Source of the DNA: Ignelater luminosus
Lineage: Eukaryota; Arthropoda; Insecta; Coleoptera; Elateridae
Direction of reading: 5' to 3'
DNA: 64,000 nt
NCBI GenBank assembly: GCA_011009095.1
Contig: VTPC01089649.1
Location: 126,514-190,513, forward strand
The position numbers were made by a program, and so were the translations under genes. Every line of letters starts with the position of its first letter. Within the stretch, counting starts at the first letter, position 1. The notes under the pieces were generated by a model that was not told the origin of the DNA, did not search any database, and saw nothing but the letters and a program-made list of their open reading frames with translations. Shown here one piece after another: positions 53,281 through 63,602 of the stretch.

Positions 53281-53508
53281 AAGGCTCTTCTACACGATGG
53301 CCCAATAAATTTGAACGTCTCGTTGCTTCACGTTGTCATGATTAAAGTCAATTGCATGAGCAGATAATCAGTAACAGAATCAGAATAATAACAATAAATA
53401 AACAGAACAGAATGGAGTCAGATAACGAGTGATAATCACGTCCCCCCTTCCACACGATAGCGATGGCTTGTAGTGACCCATCACGAGCCATTGTGTAGAA
53501 GAGTCTCT
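53281..53508. repeat. MITE-like element with inverted ends
   Basis: Left end ggctcttctacacgatggcc (53283) and right end reversed agactcttctacacaatggc (from 53506) are inverted repeats of about 20 bases with few differences. A further related word, cttccacacgatagcgatgg, lies inside at 53449. No coding capacity. It abuts the TTAA-bounded element that starts at 53527. Confidence 0.6.
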
Positions 53509-53764
53509 AGATATGGACTTAATGATTTAACACGTTCGCTGACCAAGGCCTCACAGTGTGAGGGGATAGCAGTGTCGCGGGTGGCACACTGTGCGCCTCA
53601 AGTACTCTGTCCTCTTTTCGAGCTTGTCTTGGAAAGCTTGACTAAAAGTCCTTGGCCACTCTGGACAATCTCCTGCTGCAACCTCACTACATGGTTTCCT
53701 ACTTTCCCCTTCATATAGAAATGTTCAACGAAAGAAATTGAAATTTACATAACCTTAGAGTTGC

Positions 53765-53875
53765 CAGATCTCCTGTATTTAATAGGAGTCTCCTATATTT
53801 AACTAAAATCTCCTATCTCCTATTCGCTATTGAATATAGGAGTAAATCTCCTATATTTTACTGTTTTCCATTATA
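53765..53875. repeat. Cluster of TCTCCTATATTT words forming two hairpins
   Basis: Six copies of tctcctat or its complement within about 100 bases. ATAGGAG-T-CTCCTAT (53782-53796) is a perfect odd palindrome. aatataggag-taaat-ctcctatatt (53833-53857) is a perfect 10-base stem with a 5-base loop. It lies inside the TTAA-bounded element. Confidence 0.6.
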
Positions 53876-54015
53876 ATTTATAATAAAAGAATAGAAAAAA
53901 CCAACTTATTTCATGTTTCAGACTTAAATTTTTGTTTTGTTAAGTGTGTTGCCTAACCAACATTTTAATTAAGTGATATTGATTGTTTGTTTGATATTAA
54001 AAGAAATTTTATTTA

Positions 54016-55295
54016 CTTACATAGGTGTATACCTATGAAATGAGACTTTTTTTCAATTTTAAACGTTTATTAACAAAAAATGGTTACAAATTTAATCTTC
54101 AAAATAATAGCCATCGCTAGCGACACATTTTACCCATCTCTCAGGCAATTTGTGAATGCCGCGCCAAAAAAATTGGCCGTCTTTGGCCGCAAACCAATCA
54201 TCGAGCCATTTTTTGGCTTCTTCGTGAGAATTGAAGCGCTGCTCGGAAAGTGCGTGGCCCATCGATGCAAACAAATGATAATCGGAAGGCGCCAAGTCTG
54301 GTGAGTAAGCCGCATGCACCAGCGGTTCCCAATCGTACGTCTCCACCAATTCCCGGGTCGCTCTTGTTCGATGTGGTGGTGCATTGTCATCAAGAAAAAT
54401 TACTTTGTGACGCCGATCGGCATATTCTGGGCGTTTTCGGTGTATAGCGCTGTTCAAATCGGCCAATTGTCGTTGGTAGCGTGCACCGTCAACTGTTTCA
54501 CCTGGTTTTAATAGCTCGTACCAAATCATACCATGCTGATCCCAGAAAACACACAGCATTGCCTTGCGGCCGAAGCGATTTGGTTTGGCCGTTGATTTTG
54601 GCTTGTGGCCGGGCGGACCATACGATCGTTTACGCTTGGGATTGGAGAAATACACCCGTAACGATTCGATGCAAAAAAAAGACTTCCTTTTGAACCGGGA
54701 GAGCAGCATTTCACAAGTGGTTTTTCGGTTCTCTTGCTGCCTTTCAGTCAGTTCATGCGGCACCCATCTTCCGACCTTTAAAATCATGCCCATGTCTTTC
54801 AAACGTTTGCAAATGGTTTTTTGGGTCACTCCCAACTGCTCTGCCATCATTTCTTGCGTTTGACCATCATCTTCATTCAACAATGCTTGCAATTCGGTGT
54901 CCTCAAACTTTTTCGGTGGCCGGCCACGTTCCTCGTTCTCCACGCTAAAATCACCACTTCGGAATTTTTCAAACCACCTGAAGCACTGTGCTCTGCTTAG
55001 AGCATGTCCACCGTAAGCTTCTATAAGCATTTGATGAGCTTGAGAAGCGTTTTTCTTCAATTGATAACAGAAAATCAACGATGTCCGCAAATCGTAGTTT
55101 GAAGACACGAAATTCGACATTTTTAAGAGCGAAAAAAATGCGTTGTTGTATGAAACATCACAAACAATGAATTGAATATTGTTGACAGATGACAGACGAA
55201 AAAAATAAGACATTTGGGACAGTTTAAAAATACTCCTAGCGACATCTTTGGTCTAATAGCTGAAAGTCTCATTTCATAGGTATACACCTGGTAAG
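54016..55295 (-). mobile_element. mariner transposon, 1280 bp, well-preserved ends
   Basis: The core inverted repeat aggtgtatacctatgaaatg plus agacttt is identical over 27 bases at 54023-54049 and 55263-55289. Similarity continues outward (cttacat versus cttacc) to TA dinucleotides at 54014-54015 and 55296-55297, taken as the target duplication. Length and TA target fit mariner. Compared with the other elements here it looks young. Confidence 0.9.
54092..55120 (-). pseudogene. mariner transposase, open frame but first catalytic Asp lost
   Basis: From ATG 55120 (MSNFVSSNYDLRTSLIFCYQ) to the stop at 54092 there are 342 codons without a stop, nearly the family length of about 345. The helix-turn-helix region (ALSRAQCFRWFEKFRSGDFS, GRPP linker, VTQKTICKRLKDMG), WVPHELTERQQENR, IFLDDNAPPHRT (second Asp) and YSPDLAPSDYHLF (third Asp of the DD34D triad) are intact. 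The block normally carrying the first Asp (HRIVTGDE-K-W type) is read out of frame and cut short: a run of eight T carries about 2 extra bases, and about 14 bases are missing shortly after (plus 54648-54672). The two changes cancel, restoring the frame but removing the Asp. An upstream ATG at 55213 would add 31 residues without family similarity. Confidence 0.88.
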
Positions 55296-55836
55296 TAGGC
55301 TTAAATAAGTGTTCTTTTTATGTTTTTTATTGTGGAAATAAAGTTGTGTTGGTTATTTCTACCAATGTTTAAACTATCTTGCGTTTTTCACGTGATATCT
55401 TATCTGGCAACCCTACATAACCTGCTAGTCGTGATTTATTTGATGACATTTCTTGAAATTTTCAAAAATAGCGGGACTACAGTGACTTTTTTGAGGTCTT
55501 TTAAAATTGTTAGCTGTCAAAGCAACTGAATTTTTTCTGACAGACGTTTTGTTTTGTTATGGATCTACAATGTTTATTTACTTACCTTTTACCTTAATTT
55601 TTAGGCTTCTTAATTGTGATATGCGTGTTTTTTACTTGTATAATAATTATTTGTAAGGTCTTTTGGTAGTTCCTACTAATTACAGTATTTTCTCTTCTTT
55701 TACGATGCCCTAGGTCGCACACTGTACGTCCATGACCTTAAGGCAGAATGCGGGGAGGGCACGGGACTGTTGTCCAAGATATTCAGTGAGCACGACTGTT
55801 CAGCCAGAGTTTTTTGATAGGTGGTGAACGTGTTAA

Positions 55837-56577
55837 TACAAAAGGTTAACAGATGAGAACAAAGATTATTAAAAGTATGACATAATGGCATGATAAAATT
55901 TAAAATACTGCATCAAATTCTAATTCTGACGATTTATATCTCCGCAACAGAAAACTTTATCCTCCTCTTATTTGAGAAAATAGTCATCAATAGATAACGC
56001 CCAATCTGAATGAGAAAACAAATGTCAAGTGATCACGTCATCACTTGCTAGTCATTCTTTTGACGTAATAGCCGTCTTTAAAGATGAATAAAATTCAGGA
56101 ACGCAAATATAAGTAATGAATTAGAAAAACACTTTTCCACAAGCTTTTTGACAATTCTTTACTACACGTGTATATGGTACAACGATTTTTTCCTCATGGT
56201 CCGTGTAGTTAGAAAGGAATCAGCGTATAGTGATTAAATAAGTAAGCCAACGCTTACAAAAAGCGGGAAACTAGCTCTGAAACAAAACCACAGAATTCTG
56301 TGATGTTGGATGATTTTTGTGTTTCTATAATAGATGTCAAGACGATAACTCATGCACGCCAAATAAGTAAAAGTAGTGACATCTGTTCCAACATATCCGT
56401 ATTATCGCCTAACTATTAGTTGAAGGTTATCGGACAGCGTTTGAAAAGAACAAAGGATTTTTAAAGAGTTGGTTTACTTGTCGAAATCACTGTTGCCGAC
56501 GCATAAACGATAGAAATCGCACTTTTTTTCTCTAAGAAGTCACTATTATTTTGTCGATCCTTTATTCGCACTTACAG
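55837..56577. other. Gap upstream of the DUF4806 gene
   Basis: No recognised feature. An exon with the expected start of a DUF4806-type protein was looked for here and not found. CACTGTTGCCGAC at 56488 is a weak candidate for an element tip (see findings). Confidence 0.4.
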
Positions 56578-57562
56578 TCAGATGTAGACGATACTAATCA
56601 GAAAAAAGGGCGTCGAGTGGCTAGGAAACTATATGATTCGGATTCTGAAAGCGATGCCACAAATGATAATTCAGTGCTTCCAAGACCTCCTTCATTAAAA
56701 TTTAAAAAAAAAGTCAAACCTTGGTAGGTAATTTATGTAACTAGAATAAATATGTGGAAACATTTTGGGTAATTTTAGATTCTCAAGAAAGTACAATTAT
56801 TGATTGTGACGATACTCCATCAGTATCCACACTCTCCTGCCTATCAACTCCTGTTTCATTTGCAGAAAGAAAATCAGAGGGTAAGCTTATTTTTTAAATT
56901 TCCAAAAATTTATATTTTTACAAGTGTATTTTTAAAGATCCTTATAATGTTATTATTCTAGTCGAGTCAACTAAAGTGATCATTAAATTACTGTATGAAC
57001 TTAAGGAGCAAAATAAAAAAATTCTGAGTTACATAACCAGTCAAAATACTGCAATTGGTAGTAATTTATTGCCAGACGTTCCAGTAGAGCTTCCTCTTAG
57101 GAATGAGCAATATATTAATCTATTTGAACAATACCTGTCAAAAAGGGAAAACTTGTTTGCATTGGTAAAGACTTTAGTAATTAATGTATAATGTGTTATT
57201 TAAAACGTTGTCATTTTCAGTGTGATTATTTATCCAGTGTTGGTGGTAAAGATGGAACATCTTTAACCAACAATATCTTGAAAAGATGTTTAACAAATCA
57301 GTTAGCATCTTCCTTTAGTTTCAGAGGAAAAGGAGTAAAGAAATCATTTGTCGATTTATCCTTAAAAAGTGTAGTTGTTGGTTTGTGTTTATATTTCACT
57401 ACTGCAATAGTTTAATAAAAATTACATCTTATTTTAGGGGCAGTTATAAAACAATTTTCTGGATTAACAGAAAGAGAAATTGAAGATCACATAAAAGTGT
57501 GGTTGAAGCATTCACCCCAGCGCTTTAAAGCAGAAACAGTGAAAGCTGAAAATCGGAAATGA
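56578..57562 (+). CDS. DUF4806-domain gene, spliced, first exons uncertain
   Basis: Exons 56779-56880, 56962-57164, 57221-57368 and 57438-57562 join in frame and end RFKAETVKAENRK. The core reads LPLRNEQYINLFEQYLSKRE, then NNILKRCLTNQLASSFSFRG KGVKKSF and, from the last exon, AVIKQFSGLTEREIEDHIKV WLKHSPQR, which follows the pattern of the DUF4806 domain, common in insects and of unknown function. An upstream exon (56578-56723) encodes an acidic/basic linker KGRRVARKLYDSDSESDATN, also usual before this domain. Its obvious donor (ccttg|gtaggt) would create a stop at the junction, so either another donor is used or the copy is damaged. A start codon was not found. The stop codon lies just before the next open frame. 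Confidence 0.72.
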
Positions 57563-57578
57563 ATCAACGAAAGTGTAA

Positions 57579-58724
57579 AGACAAATTCAAAGAAGGGTGG
57601 CAGAGGCTATTAAAAATACTTTTAAAAATAATGAAGGTGACCATGTGGAAAAAAATGTAAGTTCATGTAGTTATACTGCACAAACAGTACAATATGAATC
57701 ACAGTCTGGTAATGAATCACATTTTACACAGTTGGCATCCTCATCTAAATATGTGCAAGCTGCAGATAACATTGGTAAAGTAATTTTTAATGATACTCAT
57801 TCTGAATTACAGTTTGATGTTGAATCACAATTAGAGTTAGAATTTGAATCCTCTGAAAATGTACCAGCTACAAATAAAATTGATCAAGAAGTTGCTAATA
57901 CAAAATCTATTCTTTCACGAGAACTTAGGTTATGGGCAATTAAGGGAAATATTTCTCATACTAATTTATCAAAGCTCCTACACATTCTACATACATATCA
58001 CCCTGAATTACCTCTTGATAGCCGTACATTACTTGATACTTCTTTTAATATTAAACATGTATCATTAGAAACAGGTGGATTTGTTTATTTTGGCATTGAA
58101 TATTGTTTAAGAAATTTCCTTTCAAAATACAATGCATTTTCTGGTGTATTAGATATTACCTTTAATATTGATGGATTGCCATTATTTAATAGTAGAAATG
58201 TGCAGTTATGGCCAATTTTGGGAAAAGTTGCAAATTTTAAGAGTGATCCATTTGTTGTTGCTGTTTTTTGTGGTGGAGCAAAACCATCACCCTTAACATC
58301 TTATTTATCAGATTTCATTCAAGAATTAAAACATCTTTTAAGAAATGGCCTCATATTCTCTGAAAAGACTTACTCAATATCCATTCATAGTTTTGTTTGT
58401 AATGTTCCTGCCAGAGCATTTTTAAAATGTATAAAAACCCACAATGGATATTCATGCTGTGAACGGTGTTTAGAACCTGGAGAATATTTTAATGGTCGAG
58501 TAGTCTTAACTGGTATTTCAGCACCTAAACGAAATAATAGATCTTTCCGTATGCAATTAGATGGAGAACACCATATTGGAATTTCACCATTGGTAGATCT
58601 ACCCATAGATCTTGTAATAAAATTTCCTATTGACTATATGCATAACGGGTGTTTAGGAGTTATGCGAAAATTAATAAATGTTTGGCTAAGTGGGTCATTA
58701 AGATCTAGATTTTTTTTACGTTAA
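57579..58724 (+). CDS. TNP2/Transposase_21-like transposase, partial at both ends
   Basis: An uninterrupted frame of 381 codons without an ATG at its start. It probably begins at a splice acceptor (gtgtaaag at about 57580) reading QIQRRVAEAIKNTF. A variable acidic stretch is followed by LRLWAIKGNISHTNLSKLLH, SGVLDITFNIDGLPLFNSRN, VQLWPILGKV, FCGGAKPSPLTSYLSDFIQE, FVCNVPARAFLKCIKTHNGY, SCCERCLEPGEYFNGRV (a zinc-knuckle-like CxxC) and IDLVIKFPIDYMHNGCLGVM. The order IDG - LWPI - G-K-P-P - L - pARAf - C-RC - D-MH is that of TNP2-type transposases of the CACTA (En/Spm) group. The frame ends abruptly after GSLRSRFFLR, before the C-terminal third expected of the family. This is a recently truncated copy, or a further exon lies beyond. 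Confidence 0.75.
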   Translation, partial: RQIQRRVAEAIKNTFKNNEGDHVEKNVSSCSYTAQTVQYESQSGNESHFTQLASSSKYVQAADNIGKVIFNDTHSELQFDVESQLELEFESSENVPATNKIDQEVANTKSILSRELRLWAIKGNISHTNLSKLLHILHTYHPELPLDSRTLLDTSFNIKHVSLETGGFVYFGIEYCLRNFLSKYNAFSGVLDITFNIDGLPLFNSRNVQLWPILGKVANFKSDPFVVAVFCGGAKPSPLTSYLSDFIQELKHLLRNGLIFSEKTYSISIHSFVCNVPARAFLKCIKTHNGYSCCERCLEPGEYFNGRVVLTGISAPKRNNRSFRMQLDGEHHIGISPLVDLPIDLVIKFPIDYMHNGCLGVMRKLINVWLSGSLRSRFFLR

Positions 58725-60330
58725 AAAGACGGTTTAACTGACGTAAATCTAACTAAAAGATGACTCGAACATGACGTCATATTTACGTGACCTTGCTACT
58801 TGGGTAGTTAGCTAACAAAATCTTTTTCAAAACATCTTACAATAATAGCAAAAAGTCGTTATTTCTACAACAAGTCGCTACGATCAGCAACACTGAAAGA
58901 AATATACGAAATGTCAAGCCCAGCGGCGTAACTCAGGGCCTCGCATATCCCACTATGGCCAAAAGAGGTCCACTCAACCATTACATCCAGAAAATTACAG
59001 GAAGATAAAGTTACCGTTTAGTAGCGTAGTGTTTTTCCTAGTGCTGATTCTAGTGACGTGTGTAATTAACTTCAACTGAAAACGGCTATTAACTAGATTA
59101 GTATAAATTGTAGACAAATAAGTTTTTGTTAGTTTGATGCATGGATATTAGAAAAGACGCGGGCAAGGTATACCGACTGTCACTTGCAATCCCAATTATA
59201 GGACAATAATAAAAACGAAAAGTTTAAATGGCATACGTTTAAGAAAGAATGCTTTATCACTGTCTTGCTATAACAAAAGTGGATAGTTACACCGAATGAT
59301 CAAGGGAAATTGATGTCGTCATTGCAGGTTTCGCCTGTACAGAATTGTACGATGTGCTGTAATGTATGTACATGTATCATTGATTTCAATATGTGTAAGT
59401 GTGTGACAAATTCTGCGGTCACGTCACATTTCAATTCAAAGCTTTTAATGCATGGCTAGGACGTATCTATAATTTTATGTGCCTTGGTTAGGACAAACTT
59501 AGCTACAAAATTCTGGTATCCGCTAACTAATCGGATTTGAAAATGACATCAACTTTTTAATTTTAATAATGGAGCATTCTGTATATTTTAGTAAATTATT
59601 AATCGTCGCATTGCTGCTGTTTCAGAAAGGTGCGTTATCCGTGGTGTACACATTTAGTGCACATTATAATGTAGTCGCGCGCCGTCTAATGTCAAAAGTT
59701 ACAATATCTCTACAAAAACAAAGAAGCATAACCTTGTTTGGTGTAACGAAAAAACGTAAAATATCGTACAAAAATAATAAGGGCACGAGAAAGTTAACAA
59801 CATGCTAATCTGCAATTTAATAAGTTTTAGAGCGGTGGTGGGAAATAAAAAATTCGGATTCAAAAAGGACGGCAAGCTTTGTTGGTATTTTATAAATTGC
59901 ATTGACGTAGTTTTTGTTATTCAATCCTGATTACTGATTGTTACGCTATTTTTACCGCCTTTGCTTTGGCTTTTAAAGCCTATTCGATTCCTAAACTATT
60001 ACTCGTATTTTGTAGAAATTTAAACGATTTCAAGATTATATATTTACTTTTGTTGGTGCTTGTATGTATGATTCTAATTTATTTCGAAATCACTTGTAGT
60101 TAACTTGGTAAATTCTAATTATTTTCTCTTGAAGGCTGGTAATGGTTTGGCGGGAACTCTTGGCGGGAACAAAACGCATAACCATGCATTCGTAAGTATT
60201 CGTTGTGGGAAGAAAATGATTACTAAGTAGAATTCGTTAACAAGTTGTTCAAGAAGGCGGTGGACTAAGCATAATATAACTAGAAGTTATTGTGTAAAAA
60301 AACAACTTGGTGTGTTTTATTTATTCTACA
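58725..60330. other. Gap between the transposase-like gene and dNK
   Basis: It contains a third copy of the dispersed tgtcacttgcaat repeat (59168-59260) and a GC-richer patch (58925-58975) similar to 13755-13785 in reverse. A 79-codon frame at 59569-59808 starts with a hydrophobic stretch (LLIVALLLFQKGALS) and then turns basic; with no family it is not called a gene. Confidence 0.45.
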
Positions 60331-63319
60331 ATGCCTAATACCAAAGCATTAAAGAAAACAGATAAAAGACCTTTCACGGTTATTATTGAAGGAAATATAG
60401 GTAGTGGCAAAACAACATTTCTTAACCATTTTAAAAAATATGATAATGTATGTGTTTTGGCTGAACCAGTTCATATGTGGCGTAACTGTGCGGGTCATAA
60501 TTTATTGGTAATGCTCATTTTATATAAATACCAAGAATCTTTTGTTTTAATTTTGTTTTCATCTTTAGGGACTTATGTATGAAGACACATCACGATGGGG
60601 TTTTACATTTCAGTCATACGTTCAACTGACAATGTTGCAACAACATATGTTCAAGACCCCCCATCCAATTAAGCTTATGGAACGATCGATTTTCAGTGCT
60701 AGGTAAGTTAAGCCATTTTGTTGTAGGTAATGCTTAAAGAAAATATTTACTAAATAATATCATCAATTATAAAATCTAAGAATCATATAACTTCAAGCTA
60801 ATTTTTATAAAGTAATTTTTAAAATTTCCTATACACTAAAGAGTTTTTAATATGGTGAAAGTTAATTTTACAAATTTCTAACTTTTCAATAAATTAATAC
60901 TGAAGAATGATTTCATACTAATAGGATGATATATTAAAATTACTCAATGTTTCATTTTTATATTATCTGTAATAATAGATAAAGATTCTTTAATAATGGT
61001 GGCAGCGGTGACTTACTGCATGATGAAGACTATTTCTTTATTACTTAATTAAAAATATCACATAGAAAACTAGATAAAAATGGATAATATCACTTTAATA
61101 CTATAAGTATATATTGTGAACTGCTCTTTAAACAATAACTACCGTCTTTATAGGATAATGCAGCAAATTGTTTTCATTATTGGGTAAGTATATTTAATGC
61201 AAAATTTAATTTGATGTGCATCATGACATTAAACACATTTAGGTACAATGGTAATAAGATAATTGCATACAGTAAACAGAAAATGGTTTTATGATTGATA
61301 TTGTTTGGTTTGAATGACTTCTTCCCAGATTGTAAATTATATATCTGGTATATATTGCAGTGAATTATGGTGTAAATAAATAACAGTTTAAGAAATATTG
61401 CTAGATTTTTTCCAGATAGCTATTTAAAGGGCAATTATTCAAAAACTTGACTTGGGTTCAATTTTGGGTGTTTAAATCTGATGAAATATTAAGAAATAAT
61501 GTTTTTTGAGACTGTTATATATTATTTTTTTTATTTAAATCTATTTGTTGCACGAAATTCCTGCAACTCTTTCTATGAGATTATGGTTATCCTTAGACCA
61601 GTGGATCACTTCTGGTAAAATTATTTAATTATAATACCTAATCAATCCTAATTTCTTTAATTTTAGTAAATTAATGTTAAGAATATCCAAGATTAAATAA
61701 TGAGAAATATTAGCAGTTAATTACCTACTTAATAATTAAATGAATAAAAACTGTAGTCCCATCCTGAAAGATGATTAGTTGTAGGGTGCCAATATGCATC
61801 TCGATTACCATTGTTGTAAACCATAGTTGAATGCATACCAAATGTTGGATACCTGGAAATTTTGGGCTTATTTCTCAGTCCACTTTTATTTGATAATTTA
61901 CTTTTTGTTAATAAATAGATATCTTTTGAAGAGTCATAATTTATTTACAGGTTCCAATTATAATGATTGCTAATATTAAATTAATTACACTTTCACAAAG
62001 TTAATTTTAATGACAATAAATCAACACATTTCAGATCTGTTGTTGACGATACCAGTTTTGTTTAACTTTTTATAAACTTGAAAAATTGCTTTTAAAAATC
62101 AATGTAAACAGTTTTTGAATCTTTACCAAGCCACAGTATTAACTTTATGAATTTTTAGGTTGATGTGAATACTTTGAAATCTCAACATTAATTGATTAAC
62201 ATTGACATTAACACAATTAGTTACAAGAAAACATTTATTTCTTTTGCTTGCCATAAAATTAATTTAATAAGATTGACATAATTTCATATAATGCTCAATG
62301 CAATTTAAATAATTTAAAATTTTTTTTAAATTGATCAAAATTTTTTATTTCCAGAATTTTGAATTTGCACCAAAATCCACTGCAGTATATAAGAGGTTCT
62401 CTTATCATAGAAATACTTTGAAATGTCTACCTCTACAGAAAATGCACTTTCTAACATTGACTACCGAAAGAATGTTTATAATATCTTGCATCTGTTAACT
62501 TGATTATTTTTAACAATGTTTGTCATAAATGTATATTTTCTGTATGCAGATATTGCTTTGTTGAAAAAATGTTTTGCGATGGAATTCTTCCTGCACCATC
62601 AGCATCCGTTATAAATGAGTGGTTCAAATGGATTACTACAAAAGCCTGCCCTTCCGTTGATTTAATAGGTAATCATTTTAACCTGCATTCACCCAGTATA
62701 ATATGCATCGAGTTTTTAAATTTGTTTTTGTGTATTCTAAGTTTAGTCTGTTATATAGATCTTTTCTTCTAAATCTGCTGTTCTAAAATTCAATGTTTCC
62801 TTTATAAACTGACTATAAAAAGTATATTTATTCATGTTTATGTTTCTAGCAGATTTTTCCCCTTTAGCAGCAGAAATCTGCATAAGAAAGATTCATGTAT
62901 GTACATATATGCTCTACAGAAATGTACAGTACAAATGTTTTGTGAGTTTGGTGTAGTTAATAATCTATTATCTTTCTCATTCCCAACATTTACCTATTTT
63001 GAGTCCCTCACTATATTTGTTTATGTGCGCTATATTAATTCAATTGTCTGATCATGTAGTGTATTTAAGAACATCACCTGAAGTAGTCTACCAACGGATG
63101 TTAAAAAGAAATCGTGAAGAGGAGAAATTGGTATCCCTCCAATATTTAAGGGAAATTCATGAAATGCATGAAAATTGGCTATATCATAAAACAATGTTTA
63201 CTTGTCCAGCTCCAGTGATTGTATTGAATGCAGATTTAGACAAATCAGTCATTAAAGAAGAATACGAAAAGTATGAGCCTCATATACTCAATAAAATAGC
63301 AATTGGAGTACGAACATAA
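60331..63319 (+). CDS. dnk: Deoxynucleoside kinase, 4 exons
   Basis: Exons 60331-60507, 60569-60702, 62550-62668 and 63060-63319 join in frame to 229 aa. [20 protein letters not shown] is the P-loop (about residues 17-36), and [20 protein letters not shown] has the substrate Glu and Trp. [15 protein letters not shown] has the Gln that pairs with the base, [18 protein letters not shown] is the ERS motif with the catalytic Glu-Arg, [18 protein letters not shown] and NREEEK form the lid region, and [13 protein letters not shown] closes the fold. Insect dNK is one enzyme phosphorylating all four deoxynucleosides in the salvage pathway. The ATG at 60331 is preferred to one at 60307 for context (acaATG) and family N-terminus. 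The second intron is long (1.85 kb) and AT-rich, with no element recognised. AATAAA at 63465 is a likely polyadenylation signal. Convergent with IMD. Confidence 0.94.
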
Positions 63320-63602
63320 AATAGTATTTATTAATTAATTAATTAGTTTGTAGGACAAATGTTAGCATAATTGTTTAATAATAAGTATGGTAGAAAATAG
63401 TAGTTTTATCTTTTTATGCTGACTAAAGTTTTATAGGTACTTTTAATACTTCGCAGAAGGAAAAAATAAAAATATATAGATTACTCGTACTAATAATCAA
63501 GTGTATAACATTTATTGTAGAAATAAAAATACATAAGCAATATAAAATATGAATGTATATGAAAATATTTCGTTTTTATTGTATCAATTTTTAATAGATA
63601 AA

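Larger units (their letters stand above)
53527..55836. mobile_element. TTAA-bounded element (piggyBac-like ends) hosting a mariner
   Basis: The left edge is ttaacacgttcgctgac (TTAA at 53527-53530). The right edge reversed is ttaacacgttcaccacc (TTAA at 55833-55836). The shared tip CACGTTC(A/G)C directly inside TTAA on both sides is the layout of piggyBac-type elements. Subterminal words gcacactgtgcgcctc (left) and cagtgtgcgacc (right, reversed) are related. Without the nested mariner (54016-55295) about 1.0 kb remains and has no transposase, so it is non-autonomous. Confidence 0.6.

Noticed and set aside
54250-54863. Several 60-99 codon plus-strand frames under the mariner
   Set aside because: Shadows of the well-supported minus-strand transposase frame.
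56488-58895. Definite CACTA-type terminal repeats for the DUF4806/TNP2-like unit
   Set aside because: The two candidate tips match only partly, resemble a generic ggcaacactg word seen elsewhere in the window, and the flanking trinucleotides (aat, aaa) differ. Kept only as a weak hint.
59569-59808. 79-codon frame with a signal-peptide-like start
   Set aside because: A hydrophobic start followed by a basic tail without family resemblance, flanked by non-coding DNA; too weak to call a gene.
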